Source: Paenibacillus glucanolyticus NBRC 15330
GTDB lineage: Bacteria > Bacillota > Bacilli > Paenibacillales > Paenibacillaceae
NCBI RefSeq assembly: GCF_004000885.1
Contig: NZ_BIMC01000017.1
Span: 59,697 to 123,696 of the forward strand
Direction of reading: 5' to 3'
Length of the DNA: 64,000 bases
Part shown: piece by piece, positions 8,602-16,870 of the stretch
Layout: the number at the start of each line of letters is the position of its first letter
Numbering within the stretch: the first letter of the stretch is position 1
Notes under the pieces: generated by a model
Told to the model about the DNA's origin: nothing
Databases searched by the model: none
The model's input: only the letters and a program-made list of their open reading frames with translations
Position numbers and translations under genes: made by a program

Positions 8602-8655
8602 AAAAGAGGAAGGCCTGGAAGCTCCGGTGGAACCGGGCCTTGGCCTTCCTCTTTC
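8602..8655. terminator. Bidirectional nested terminator between mug and mqnD
   Basis: A perfect 13-base stem (AAAGAGGAAGGCC 8603-8615 with GGCCTTCCTCTTT 8642-8654), preceded by an A-run and followed by T-rich sequence. An inner CCGGT/ACCGG stem is visible. It serves both convergent genes. Confidence 0.9.
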
Positions 8656-8668
8656 CTAATGTTTGTTG

Positions 8669-9523
8669 TTATGGACGCTTCAGCAGGGCTGGATCGATTC
8701 GCGGTACAAGCCCTTCATCCGCCGCGCGATTCAACAGGGCCGAAATCGCTGCATAACCGTCTTCGCCAAGCTCTGCTGTAAATGGATTTACGTACAGATC
8801 AATGTGGGCATCGGCTACGTCGGGGTCCATTTCCTGTGCATGCTGAAGGACATAGGCTCTGGATTCCTCAGGATGTTCCCAGGCGTATTCCACCGAGGAG
8901 CGAATCCAGTTCGAGATGCTTGCCAGGTCCAGGGATCTGCGCGCTACAATGGCTCCCAGCGGAATCGGCAGATTCGTATCGGACTCCCACCAGCTGCCCA
9001 GATCCGTCATCAGCTTCAATCCGTAAGATGGATAGGTAAAGCGTGCCTCGTGGATAACAAGCCCGGCATCGACAGCCCCATCGCGCACGGCAGGCATAAT
9101 CTGATCAAACGGCATGACCACGATTTCGCCGAGGCCACCCGGAATTTGCTGTGCCGCCCACAGACGGAACAACAGATACGCTGTGGAGCGTTCGCTTGGA
9201 ACGGCTACCCGGCGGCCCGAGAGCGCAGCAGGACTGGCGGGGGTTCCTCCATCTGACAGCTTGTCCGCAGTTAGAACGAGCGGGCCGCAGCCGCGCCCGA
9301 GTGCTCCGCCGCACGGCAGCAGGGCATACTCGTCCAACACCCAGGGCAGCGCGGCATAGGATATTTTCAGAATATCTTGCTCTCGATCTTCAGCAGCCCA
9401 GTGGTTGGTCATATCGATATCCGCATAGGATATGTCAAGCTCGGGCGCACCGGGGATCAAGCCGTGTGCCAGGGCGTGGAATACAAATGTGTCGTTGGGA
9501 CATGGGGAAAAGGCGATTTTCAT
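8669..9523 (-). CDS. mqnD: 1,4-dihydroxy-6-naphthoate synthase
   Basis: Acts in the futalosine route to menaquinone, converting cyclic dehypoxanthinyl futalosine to 1,4-dihydroxy-6-naphthoate. The 284-residue protein has the periplasmic-binding-like fold of the MqnA/MqnD family and begins with the diagnostic MKIAFSPCPNDTFVFHAL. Other recognisable parts are the LKISYAALPW stretch and the inter-domain PSERSTAYLLFRLW. Its ATG overlaps the mqnB stop as ATGA, with GGAGGTG inside the mqnB end, so the two are translationally coupled. mqnA, mqnC and mqnE are not in this window. Confidence 0.93.
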   Translation of the reverse strand: MKIAFSPCPNDTFVFHALAHGLIPGAPELDISYADIDMTNHWAAEDREQDILKISYAALPWVLDEYALLPCGGALGRGCGPLVLTADKLSDGGTPASPAALSGRRVAVPSERSTAYLLFRLWAAQQIPGGLGEIVVMPFDQIMPAVRDGAVDAGLVIHEARFTYPSYGLKLMTDLGSWWESDTNLPIPLGAIVARRSLDLASISNWIRSSVEYAWEHPEESRAYVLQHAQEMDPDVADAHIDLYVNPFTAELGEDGYAAISALLNRAADEGLVPRIDPALLKRP

Positions 9524-10236
9524 CGTAACACCTCCGGTAGTAATGAGCTTGCGGTTTCAAGCGCCTGCAGCGCTTCTTTGATCTTCCATGCGCTGCGGTC
9601 CCGCGGACCGACCATGTTGGAGATGGAACGGATTTCGAGCACGGGGACGCCGGCGGCAGCGGCGGCCGTGGCAACGCCGAATCCTTCCATAGCCTCAGCG
9701 GCGGCGTTTGGCACCCGGTTGACCAGTCGTTCGGCCGAAGCCGCTGTTCCTGTGGTCGTGGAAACCGTGAGCACAGGACCGAGGGTTACGGCGGCACCGG
9801 CCCGATTCAGGGCACCCGCAAGCTTGCGGGCGGACGCTGTATCCACTTGAATGCGGTCCGTACCGAAGCCGAGCTCCTGGACACTGCTGAAGCCGTCCTC
9901 GGTTTCGGATCCGAGATCTGCTGCAATGATGGCATCCGCAATGACAATGGAGCTGACTTCAGCTTGGCCGGCAAATCCGCCGGCAATACCTGCGCTGATG
10001 ACAACATCATAAGAGACCTGTATGAGCTGGCGGGCAGTCGCCGCAGCAGTGGCAGCGGGACCGACTCCTCCTGCAATAACATCAAATCCGCTTGCATGGC
10101 CCAGACCGCGCAGCACGGCATCTTTCTCGGCATCCACCGCCGTGACAATCAAGACACGCTGCGCAGGCGAATGTGGTGAGTTATACGTTTCGGCTGTCCT
10201 AAGAGCCGCCGAGTTTGATTGGGAATGATCCTGCAT
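9520..10236 (-). CDS. mqnB: Futalosine hydrolase
   Basis: Hydrolyses futalosine to dehypoxanthine futalosine and hypoxanthine in the menaquinone pathway. It belongs to the nucleoside phosphorylase/MTAN fold. Typical parts are VLIVTAVDAEKDAV at the start of the domain, DVVISAGIAGGF, and AAAEAMEGFGVATAA with the substrate-binding Glu-Met-Glu segment near the C terminus. The first 25 residues are a nonconserved polar extension. AAGGAG precedes the ATG, and the gene leads a two-gene operon with mqnD. The protein is unusually Ala-rich. Confidence 0.92.
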   Translation of the reverse strand: MQDHSQSNSAALRTAETYNSPHSPAQRVLIVTAVDAEKDAVLRGLGHASGFDVIAGGVGPAATAAATARQLIQVSYDVVISAGIAGGFAGQAEVSSIVIADAIIAADLGSETEDGFSSVQELGFGTDRIQVDTASARKLAGALNRAGAAVTLGPVLTVSTTTGTAASAERLVNRVPNAAAEAMEGFGVATAAAAAGVPVLEIRSISNMVGPRDRSAWKIKEALQALETASSLLPEVLR

Positions 10237-10284
10237 GGTTTATAATCTCCTTCTTGGCAGTAACGCTAAACTTCTTATCCCTTT

Positions 10285-10296
10285 ACGTTATAACGT
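10285..10296. promoter_or_regulatory. 12-base palindrome in the mqnB promoter region
   Basis: ACGTTATAACGT is a perfect palindrome containing a likely -10 (TATAAC on the minus strand) for mqnB, with CTTTAC 16 bases upstream as a possible -35. It lies between mqnB and the divergent TetR gene, so it could be an operator of that regulator. Binding is inferred. Confidence 0.4.
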
Positions 10297-10424
10297 TCTT
10301 GCGGCTGTGTAAAGTCTTCCGTCCAGGTTGAGTCTGGACTTTATGCAAGGACAGCTTTTACAATATGAAGTGTAATCAGCGTTAACTTACATACATCATG
10401 ACTAAATTCGGAGGTTGGATAGCT

Positions 10425-11024
10425 TTGCGGAAGAAGGGTGCGAATGGACAAGAAAGCCGGGCAAGACTATTGATTGTTGCTGCCAGTGAATTTGCGAGGT
10501 CAGGATACCATCAGACGAAAATTAGCAGCATCGTTTCCCGGGCAGGATTGACGCAGCCGTCATTCTATTTGTATTTTGAGAGCAAAGAGGCCATTTTTAA
10601 GGAGCTGGTTGAGAAATTTCGAACGAATCTTAAGACGCTGATCGAGGGCAGCAGAGTGGAAGGTGGGATTGATGAGGATGACGTGTCCAGCCGTCTGCTG
10701 GGCGTGCTAAGGGAGTTATTTGCGTTTCTTGCCAAAGACCCGGACCTGACGCAGATCGGTTTTTTTATCGGGGATGACTCAGCTATCGTCAAAGCTGAGA
10801 TGGCAGCGATGCTGGAGCAATATCTGAAGGATGAGCAGCGGGATGGTCTCTTGGACCGTGAATGCGATATGCGCATCGTCGCGGAAAGCTTGGTGGGTGT
10901 CATCGAGAGGCTGACCGCTCAGCAGCTTCTGACAGAGAAACGGACTTCAGAGGATCTTGCGTGTCACGTGGTGAATCTATTCATGCACGGAATTCGAAAG
11001 GATCCGGTTAAGGGGGTTTCATAA
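10425..11024 (+). CDS. TetR-family transcriptional regulator
   Basis: A 199-residue one-component repressor. The N-terminal helix-turn-helix reads ARLLIVAASEFARSGYHQTKISSIVSRAG and then LTQPSFYLYFESKEAIFKEL, the standard TetR pattern. The C-terminal ligand domain is not diagnostic. The frame extends to an ATG at 10398, but that has no ribosome site. GGAGG at 10410-10414 fits a TTG start at 10425, giving MRKKGANGQESRARLL. It is divergent from mqnBD, so it may control itself, that operon, or an unlinked target. Confidence 0.9.
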   Translation: MRKKGANGQESRARLLIVAASEFARSGYHQTKISSIVSRAGLTQPSFYLYFESKEAIFKELVEKFRTNLKTLIEGSRVEGGIDEDDVSSRLLGVLRELFAFLAKDPDLTQIGFFIGDDSAIVKAEMAAMLEQYLKDEQRDGLLDRECDMRIVAESLVGVIERLTAQQLLTEKRTSEDLACHVVNLFMHGIRKDPVKGVS

Positions 11025-11070
11025 GGATATTGAAGCATTCCAGGCTGATAAGAGATGCTTTCAATGATAA

Positions 11071-11117
11071 AAAACAGGCTGTCAAGGTAGGGATACCTGT
11101 GGACAGTCTGTTTTTTT
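11071..11117 (+). terminator. Terminator after the TetR gene
   Basis: AAAACAGGCTGTC (11071-11083) pairs with GACAGTCTGTTTT (11102-11115, one G-T pair), followed by more T residues. Confidence 0.85.
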
Positions 11118-11248
11118 GTGGCTGCTATTTGTTTTTCGATGGGGGGTTTGATCTTGTTCAAACAATTGCAGTATATTCTTAATACATTATGTAACCGATT
11201 GCAGTTGGAATTGACATTACCTGGGATGGGGAATCGGGGGCGTTTTTT

Positions 11249-12256
11249 ATGAAGAAAATGATGCTGGTGTACGCTGCTCTTATTTTGGCTTTTCTGACAT
11301 ACGTGTTTATGTACCGATTGGAGGATCGGCGCACCTCGGCATGGGAGGAGGGGGGGCTGCACGGCAGCATAGGCGAGAATTATGTCATGGTGACCTTTCA
11401 ATCGGGCATGGAGTATTGGAAAAACATTCTGAAGGGCTTCGAGGACGGAGGGGACGCTCTCGGCGTGTCCGTGGATTACCGCGGCTCTACGCAATATGAC
11501 GTGGAGGAGCAGATCACTGTACTGGAACAGGTCATCGCCAAGCGGCCTGCCGGCATTGCCTTGTCAGCCATTGATTCCAAGGCGCTTACGTCTACAATCA
11601 ATAAGGCAGTGGATGCCGGTATTCCGGTCGTGCTGTTTGACGCGGACGCGCCTGACAGCAACGCATATTCTTTTTTGGCGACTAACAATTACGAGGCTGG
11701 TGTTGCAGCTGCGGATAAAATGGCTCAGTTGTTAGGCCGTGAAGGAGAGGTCGGGATCATCACTCAGCCCGGACAGCAGAATCATGATGACCGCTCGGAG
11801 GGTTTCCGGGAAACTTTGACCCAGAGATATCCGGCTATGACGGTAGCGGAGGTCAAGGAAGGGAAGGGCGATACGCTCGTAGCCAAAGGAGCCGCCGCCG
11901 ACATGCTGGACAAGCACCCTAATCTCAAGGGCATCTTCGTGACGGAGGCCAGCGGCGGGATGGGGGTAGCGGATGCCGTGATTGGCGCGGATAAAACCGG
12001 AGAGGTCGCCATCATCGGATTCGATACAAATAAAGGGACACTCGACCGGATATCTGATGGTACCATTGCGGCAACGATTGCACAGGGAACGTGGAATATG
12101 GGGTATTGGTCCCTGCAGTATTTGTTTCATCTGCACCACGGACTAACCGTGCCGGCTCCGACCCTCGGCAATGATGTCTCTCCGCTTCCCACCCGGGTGG
12201 ATACCGGGATTTCGATTGTGACCCGAGAGAATGTGAATGATTATTATGCGAAATAG
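11249..12256 (+). CDS. Membrane-anchored periplasmic-type sugar-binding sensor protein
   Basis: A 335-residue protein with an N-terminal membrane helix (about residues 5-21, no lipobox Cys) and a type I periplasmic-binding domain (Peripla_BP_4/RbsB-like), for example DYRGSTQYDVEEQI, AGIALSAIDSKALTSTINKAVDAGIPVVLFDADAP and IIGFDTNKGTL. Its gene overlaps the next gene, a YesM-type kinase, by 20 bases. This arrangement matches known three-component sugar sensing (XylFII-LytS-type), where the anchored protein binds a sugar and signals to the kinase. The sugar is not identifiable. It differs from the lipobox-bearing transport protein encoded further downstream. Confidence 0.85.
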   Translation: MKKMMLVYAALILAFLTYVFMYRLEDRRTSAWEEGGLHGSIGENYVMVTFQSGMEYWKNILKGFEDGGDALGVSVDYRGSTQYDVEEQITVLEQVIAKRPAGIALSAIDSKALTSTINKAVDAGIPVVLFDADAPDSNAYSFLATNNYEAGVAAADKMAQLLGREGEVGIITQPGQQNHDDRSEGFRETLTQRYPAMTVAEVKEGKGDTLVAKGAAADMLDKHPNLKGIFVTEASGGMGVADAVIGADKTGEVAIIGFDTNKGTLDRISDGTIAATIAQGTWNMGYWSLQYLFHLHHGLTVPAPTLGNDVSPLPTRVDTGISIVTRENVNDYYAK

Positions 12257-14180
12257 AAATGAAATGGAGTCCTGGCGAGAAGGCTTGCTGCGCTGGCTGC
12301 GATTTGGAGACCTGCCGCTGAGATACAAGCTGGTCATCCTGTTTCTCATGATTGGTATTCTGCCATCCATTGCACTGGGCGTGCTGGTCAATTGGACGGT
12401 CAACCGTATCGTGGACCAACAAGTCACCTCCAATACCATTCAATTGATCGGGAAAGTCAATCAAACTCTGGACAATGATATGGAAAATCTTCAGAATATC
12501 ACTTATTTGATCGGGTTTGACCAGCGGATCGAGCGGTTCCTGAATGGTGATATTCAAGGGGACCGACCGGCAGCTGAAGCCGGAGGCGGAAGCAGAGCCC
12601 TTTCTCAGCCCTCTCAGGTGAAGCAGGACAACGAGGAGAACTACGAAATCAAGCGCTATCTCCAAGGCTACACAACGCTGTATCCGGAAATCGCGTCCAT
12701 CCTTCTGGTTAATCGCGAAGGAGAGTATATCAGCAACGAGATGTACGCCCGCAGCCCGGGGAGTTTAACCGGGGAAGCCTGGTATCGGGAGGCCGTTTTG
12801 AACGAGGGGATTTTTACGGTGCTCGGACATCCGGTCGACCGCAAGGTGACCACCCATGTTCATTATGGCGACGAAGAGCTGGTGTCGGTTGTGCGTTCGT
12901 TTGTGGACCCGGACACAAGGGAAGTGACCGGAGCGGTATTGATCGACTTGAAGCTGCGGGCCGTGGCGAGAGCGGTGCGGGATGTCACGCTTGGCAAAAG
13001 CGGATATTTGATGGTCACGGAAGCGGGCGGCTTAAGCATCTACACACCGGAGGATTCATTAATTCCGGCCATTCCGCCTTCATGGCTCCCGGATAAGGAA
13101 GGCGGCGCGGTGATTCGTGAGGTAAATGGAGAACGGCTGCAATTGATTTACGGCACGTCTTCTTTTACCGGTTGGCGGACAATCGGCGTATTTCCGACCA
13201 GCGAATCGGTGTATGAGGTCCGGGAGATCCGATTTTACATGATTTGTTTCTTGTTTGTGGTGTGTCTCTTTGGCGTCGCGGCATCCTATACACTCTCCCA
13301 GTCGATATCAAGACCGATCTGGCAGCTGATGTCGTTCATGCAAAAAGCGGAATCCGGGGACCTGACGATCCGTTACTGGGGAAATCGACAGGATGAGGTA
13401 GGTATGCTGGGGCGAAGTTTTAACCGGATGCTGCAGCAAATCCGCAAACTGATGAAGCTGAGCGAGCTGCGCGAACAGCAGAAGCGGGAAGCTGAGCTTC
13501 GCAGCCTTCAGGCCCACATTAGGCCGCATTTTCTGTACAACACGCTGGATACCATTCATTGGATGGCCCGCAAGAAAGGGGCGGACGATGTATCCGATCT
13601 GGTGGAATCATTGTCAAGGCTGTTTCGGATCGGTCTCAGCAAAGGGGATGACATCATTCCCATGCCCGACGAATGGATGCATATCAGCAGTTACCTGCAA
13701 ATCCAGAAAACGCGTTACCGGGACAGGCTGCAGGTGGAGATGTATGTGTCTCCTGAGGCCGAGAAGCTGTACGTCCTGAAGCTGCTGCTGCAGCCGATGG
13801 TGGAAAATGCGATATACCACGGGATAAAAGCCCGCCGAGGACCAGGACGCATCGGCATCAAAGCGGAGGTGAGCGAAGATGTTCTATTCCTATCCATTCA
13901 GGATGACGGGGCAGGTATGGCGTTGGAGCGGCTTGCGGAGCTCCGCAAACAGCTTGCTGATCCCGTAGCGGCCATGGAGGGACATTCAGAGCAAGGGACT
14001 GGCCGAAGTCGCAGTTACGGCATGCTGAATGTTCAGGCTCGCATCAGGCTGACGTTTGGCCACAAGTATGGAATCACATTGGAGAGCACAGAAGGCAAGG
14101 GGACGAGGGTGATCATTGCGCATCCGCTGCTGCATACCCTTCCCTCTTCATCTGGGCATGATGGGAGCGACAGTTTATGA
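12237..14180 (+). CDS. YesM/LytS-type sensor histidine kinase
   Basis: A 647-residue membrane kinase. It has TM1 (about residues 32-52), an extracellular Cache-like sensor (about 55-325) and TM2 (about 335-355). A HAMP domain (SRPIWQLMSFMQKAESGDL) follows, then the His_kinase domain with the phosphoacceptor box RPHFLYNTLDTIHW, and a C-terminal ATPase with VENAIYHGIK and DDGAGM. It would phosphorylate the YesN-like regulator encoded next (ATGA overlap). The start overlaps the sensor-protein gene. ATGs at 12237, 12246 and 12261 are all possible. Confidence 0.93.
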   Translation: MIIMRNRNEMESWREGLLRWLRFGDLPLRYKLVILFLMIGILPSIALGVLVNWTVNRIVDQQVTSNTIQLIGKVNQTLDNDMENLQNITYLIGFDQRIERFLNGDIQGDRPAAEAGGGSRALSQPSQVKQDNEENYEIKRYLQGYTTLYPEIASILLVNREGEYISNEMYARSPGSLTGEAWYREAVLNEGIFTVLGHPVDRKVTTHVHYGDEELVSVVRSFVDPDTREVTGAVLIDLKLRAVARAVRDVTLGKSGYLMVTEAGGLSIYTPEDSLIPAIPPSWLPDKEGGAVIREVNGERLQLIYGTSSFTGWRTIGVFPTSESVYEVREIRFYMICFLFVVCLFGVAASYTLSQSISRPIWQLMSFMQKAESGDLTIRYWGNRQDEVGMLGRSFNRMLQQIRKLMKLSELREQQKREAELRSLQAHIRPHFLYNTLDTIHWMARKKGADDVSDLVESLSRLFRIGLSKGDDIIPMPDEWMHISSYLQIQKTRYRDRLQVEMYVSPEAEKLYVLKLLLQPMVENAIYHGIKARRGPGRIGIKAEVSEDVLFLSIQDDGAGMALERLAELRKQLADPVAAMEGHSEQGTGRSRSYGMLNVQARIRLTFGHKYGITLESTEGKGTRVIIAHPLLHTLPSSSGHDGSDSL

Positions 14181-15391
14181 ATAAGGCATACCAGGTACTG
14201 ATTGCTGACGATGAACCGATTATCCGAGAGGGAATCCGGGATGCTGTGGATTGGGCGTCACTGGGCATGGAGGTGGCAGCCGAGGCGGAGGACGGCGAGG
14301 AAGCGCTGGAACTGGCGCTTGGCCGGCCTATTGATATCATGCTGGTTGACATGAATATGCCGTTTATGGACGGCATTGCCCTCATGAGGCGAATGAAGAA
14401 GGAGCGTCCCGAATGCCGGTTCGTCATTATTACCGGTCATGATGAATTCGCGTATGCACAGGAAGCGATCCGGCTCGGGGTGAAGGACTACATATTGAAG
14501 CCCGTGAATGCACAGCATCTGGTTCAGGTGCTGGGAAGCGTGCGGGACGAGCTGGACGATCGGCAGATTCAGGAGGATTATCTGAAGAAGGCATCCGAGC
14601 AGATCGAGAAGAACATACCGCTGCTGCGGGAGCGTTTTCTCCTCGAGTGGATTCACGGCCTGCTGGATGAGGAGGAGGCGCCGGGGCAGCTTGATTTTCT
14701 CGGTTTGCCGCCCTGCCGCCCCTCCCAGGTCGGCATCGCACGATGGCCGGAGCTGAATACGCCGCAGCCCTTGATGAAGGAAAGCGACCGGCAGCTCTAC
14801 TTGTTTGCGATGGAGAATATTATATCCGAGCTGCTTCACCCTGCCCCTCACATTCTGTTCCGCGATCATGCCGGATGGATCGGAATCTGTATATGGGGAG
14901 AACCCGCGCTTGAACTGGCTGCCGATGCAGAGCAAACGATTCAGAAGTACTTGAAGCTGACGGTAAATGTTCACATGGAACCCGTGCAGGAAGGAGCTGA
15001 ATCGATTGCGGCTGCCTATGAGGCGTGCCGGGAAGGGGTATTCCGGGAGGCTCAGCTCTCTCCGCTGGTGCGGCGAGCAAGGCAGCTGATCCAGGAACAA
15101 TACGCCGTACGGGAGCTGACCCTGGAGTCTTTTGCCCATACTCTGCAGGTTTCCCCGGTTTATTTAAGCCGTACTCTAAAAAAAGAGCTAGGAACGTCGT
15201 TTGTGGCTTTTATTACCCAGACACGCATTCGAAAAGCCATCCAGCTGCTGAATTCCACCGATCTGAGCATTCACGACATTGCCGAGCAGGTCGGGTATGA
15301 CAGCCAGCACTATTTCAGTACGGCATTTAAGAAGGTGATGGGCGTTTCGCCTAACGGCTACCGCAAGGGAGCGGCGTTTCAGGAGCAGTGA
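14177..15391 (+). CDS. YesN-type response regulator with AraC DNA-binding domain
   Basis: A 404-residue response regulator. The receiver domain (residues 1-125) has IADDEP, the phosphoacceptor in MLVDMNMPFMDG, the conserved Thr in FVIITGHDE, and Lys in DYILKPV. A linker of about 170 residues follows, then a C-terminal AraC domain with two helix-turn-helix units (LTLESFAHTLQVSPVYLSRTLKKELG; LSIHDIAEQVGYDSQHYFSTAFKKVMG). It is translationally coupled to the kinase. The likely target is the monosaccharide ABC transporter operon starting at 15738, inferred from position. Confidence 0.94.
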   Translation: MNKAYQVLIADDEPIIREGIRDAVDWASLGMEVAAEAEDGEEALELALGRPIDIMLVDMNMPFMDGIALMRRMKKERPECRFVIITGHDEFAYAQEAIRLGVKDYILKPVNAQHLVQVLGSVRDELDDRQIQEDYLKKASEQIEKNIPLLRERFLLEWIHGLLDEEEAPGQLDFLGLPPCRPSQVGIARWPELNTPQPLMKESDRQLYLFAMENIISELLHPAPHILFRDHAGWIGICIWGEPALELAADAEQTIQKYLKLTVNVHMEPVQEGAESIAAAYEACREGVFREAQLSPLVRRARQLIQEQYAVRELTLESFAHTLQVSPVYLSRTLKKELGTSFVAFITQTRIRKAIQLLNSTDLSIHDIAEQVGYDSQHYFSTAFKKVMGVSPNGYRKGAAFQEQ

Positions 15392-15457
15392 GCGTACGCT
15401 GCAGTCCACGAAGCAGTATGTGTAGAGGCCGACTCCGGCAGGATCAGGGTTCACGAA

Positions 15458-15490
15458 GGACGACCAATCAGGGTCGTCTTTTTTTTTTTG
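15458..15490 (+). terminator. Terminator after the sensor operon
   Basis: GACGACC (15459-15465) and GGTCGTC (15472-15478) form the stem, followed by a run of about 11 T. It separates the sensory operon from the transporter operon. Confidence 0.9.
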
Positions 15491-15643
15491 TTTGCCTGGC
15501 CCATGATCCGTCTTATCGTCTGACAACGTAGGTAGGGTGGATTTGCACAGCTTCACAGACAAGCGGCCGGGACGAATTCATGTTATCAGGAACAAAAGTA
15601 TGAAATTTATAAAAAAGGTTGTTTTCGTGGAAAGACCGCTTCA

Positions 15644-15707
15644 TTGAGGAAGTGTATCCTTTTTAGTACAGAGAGGCTTTGGAAAGTCGGATTTGTAAGC
15701 GCTCTCG
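15644..15707 (+). promoter_or_regulatory. Promoter and cre site of the sugar ABC operon
   Basis: TTGAGG (15644-15649), a 17-base spacer and TACAGA (15667-15672) form a plausible sigma-A promoter. Downstream, TGTAAGCGCTCTCG (15694-15707) matches the cre consensus TGWAANCGNTNWCA at 13 of 14 positions. A roadblock-type CcpA repression of the transporter is the expected consequence. Activation would come from the upstream YesN-like regulator, whose site cannot be recognised. Confidence 0.6.
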
Positions 15708-15737
15708 ATTCAACTTTTCGGAAAGGGGAACACACCG

Positions 15738-16823
15738 ATGAAGAGAGGAATGTTAGGGGGGCTTATCGTGGCGCTGCTGCTGGCCCTGACGGCCTGCAAC
15801 CTCGCCGAAAGTCAAACCGGGGACGCTCAGAAGGGATATGTCGGTCTTGCCATGCCAACCAAATCCTCCGAGCGCTGGGTGGCTGACGGGAAGAATATGG
15901 AGCGGATTTTTCAGGAAAAAGGATATAAAACCGATCTTCAATTTGCCGAAGACGTCATTGAAAATCAGATTTCGCAAATCGAGAACATGATTACTAAAGG
16001 GGTCGACGTTATTGTGATTGCTTCCATTGATGGCAATACGCTGACCGATGTCATTAAGAAGGCCCATGATCAGGGAATCAAGGTCATTGCATATGACCGG
16101 CTGATCCGCAACACCGAGCATCTGAGTTATTATGCCACCTTTGACAACTTTCAGGTCGGGGTTCAGCAAGCTTCCTACATTGAGAAAAAGCTTGGCTTGA
16201 AGGAAGGGAAGGGGCCGTTCAATATCGAGCTGTTCGGCGGATCGCCGGACGATAACAATGCTTACTTCTTCTATGACGGGGCGATGTCCGTCCTGAAGCC
16301 CTACATGGACTCAGGTAAGCTTGTGGTGCGGAGCAAACAGACAACGATGGCCCAGATTGCTACGCTGCGCTGGGACGGTGCGCTGGCCCAATCGCGGATG
16401 GATAACCTGATCAGTGCCAACTATTCCAGCGAAAATCTGGATGCGGTGCTGTCACCCTATGACGGGATCAGCATCGGTATTATCTCTTCACTCAAAGGCG
16501 TAGGTTATGGAACAACGGGCAAGCCGCTGCCGGTCATTACGGGCCAGGATGCGGAGCTGGCCTCCATCAAGTCGATTGTAGCCGGTGAACAGACGCAGAC
16601 CGTGTTTAAGGATACCCGGCAGCTTGCTGAGCAGGCGGTCAAGATGGCGGAGAGTGTGCTGAAGGGACAAGAGGCGGAGGTCAACGATACCGAATCGTAC
16701 GACAACGGTATTAAGGTCGTTCCGGCTTATCTCCTGCCGCCTGTATCCGTGGATGCTTCCAACGTGGAGAAAGAGGTTGTGGAGACGGGATATTACTCGA
16801 AGGAAGAAATCGGATTGAAATAG
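15738..16823 (+). CDS. ChvE-like sugar ABC transporter substrate-binding lipoprotein
   Basis: A 361-residue extracellular binding protein with a signal peptide ending in a lipobox (LALTAC, Cys20). It has the type I periplasmic-binding fold. It resembles the multiple-monosaccharide binder ChvE, including GYVGLAMPTKSSERW, VIAYDRLIRNTEHLSYYATFDN and ELFGGSPDDNNAYFF. ChvE-type proteins bind glucose, galactose, xylose or arabinose, and the exact ligand here is open. It is the first gene of a three-gene operon with its ATPase and permease. Confidence 0.9.
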   Translation: MKRGMLGGLIVALLLALTACNLAESQTGDAQKGYVGLAMPTKSSERWVADGKNMERIFQEKGYKTDLQFAEDVIENQISQIENMITKGVDVIVIASIDGNTLTDVIKKAHDQGIKVIAYDRLIRNTEHLSYYATFDNFQVGVQQASYIEKKLGLKEGKGPFNIELFGGSPDDNNAYFFYDGAMSVLKPYMDSGKLVVRSKQTTMAQIATLRWDGALAQSRMDNLISANYSSENLDAVLSPYDGISIGIISSLKGVGYGTTGKPLPVITGQDAELASIKSIVAGEQTQTVFKDTRQLAEQAVKMAESVLKGQEAEVNDTESYDNGIKVVPAYLLPPVSVDASNVEKEVVETGYYSKEEIGLK

Positions 16824-16870
16824 TATCGGGGTCGCTATGAAGAAACAAAACGATGGGAAGGTGAAGCCTT

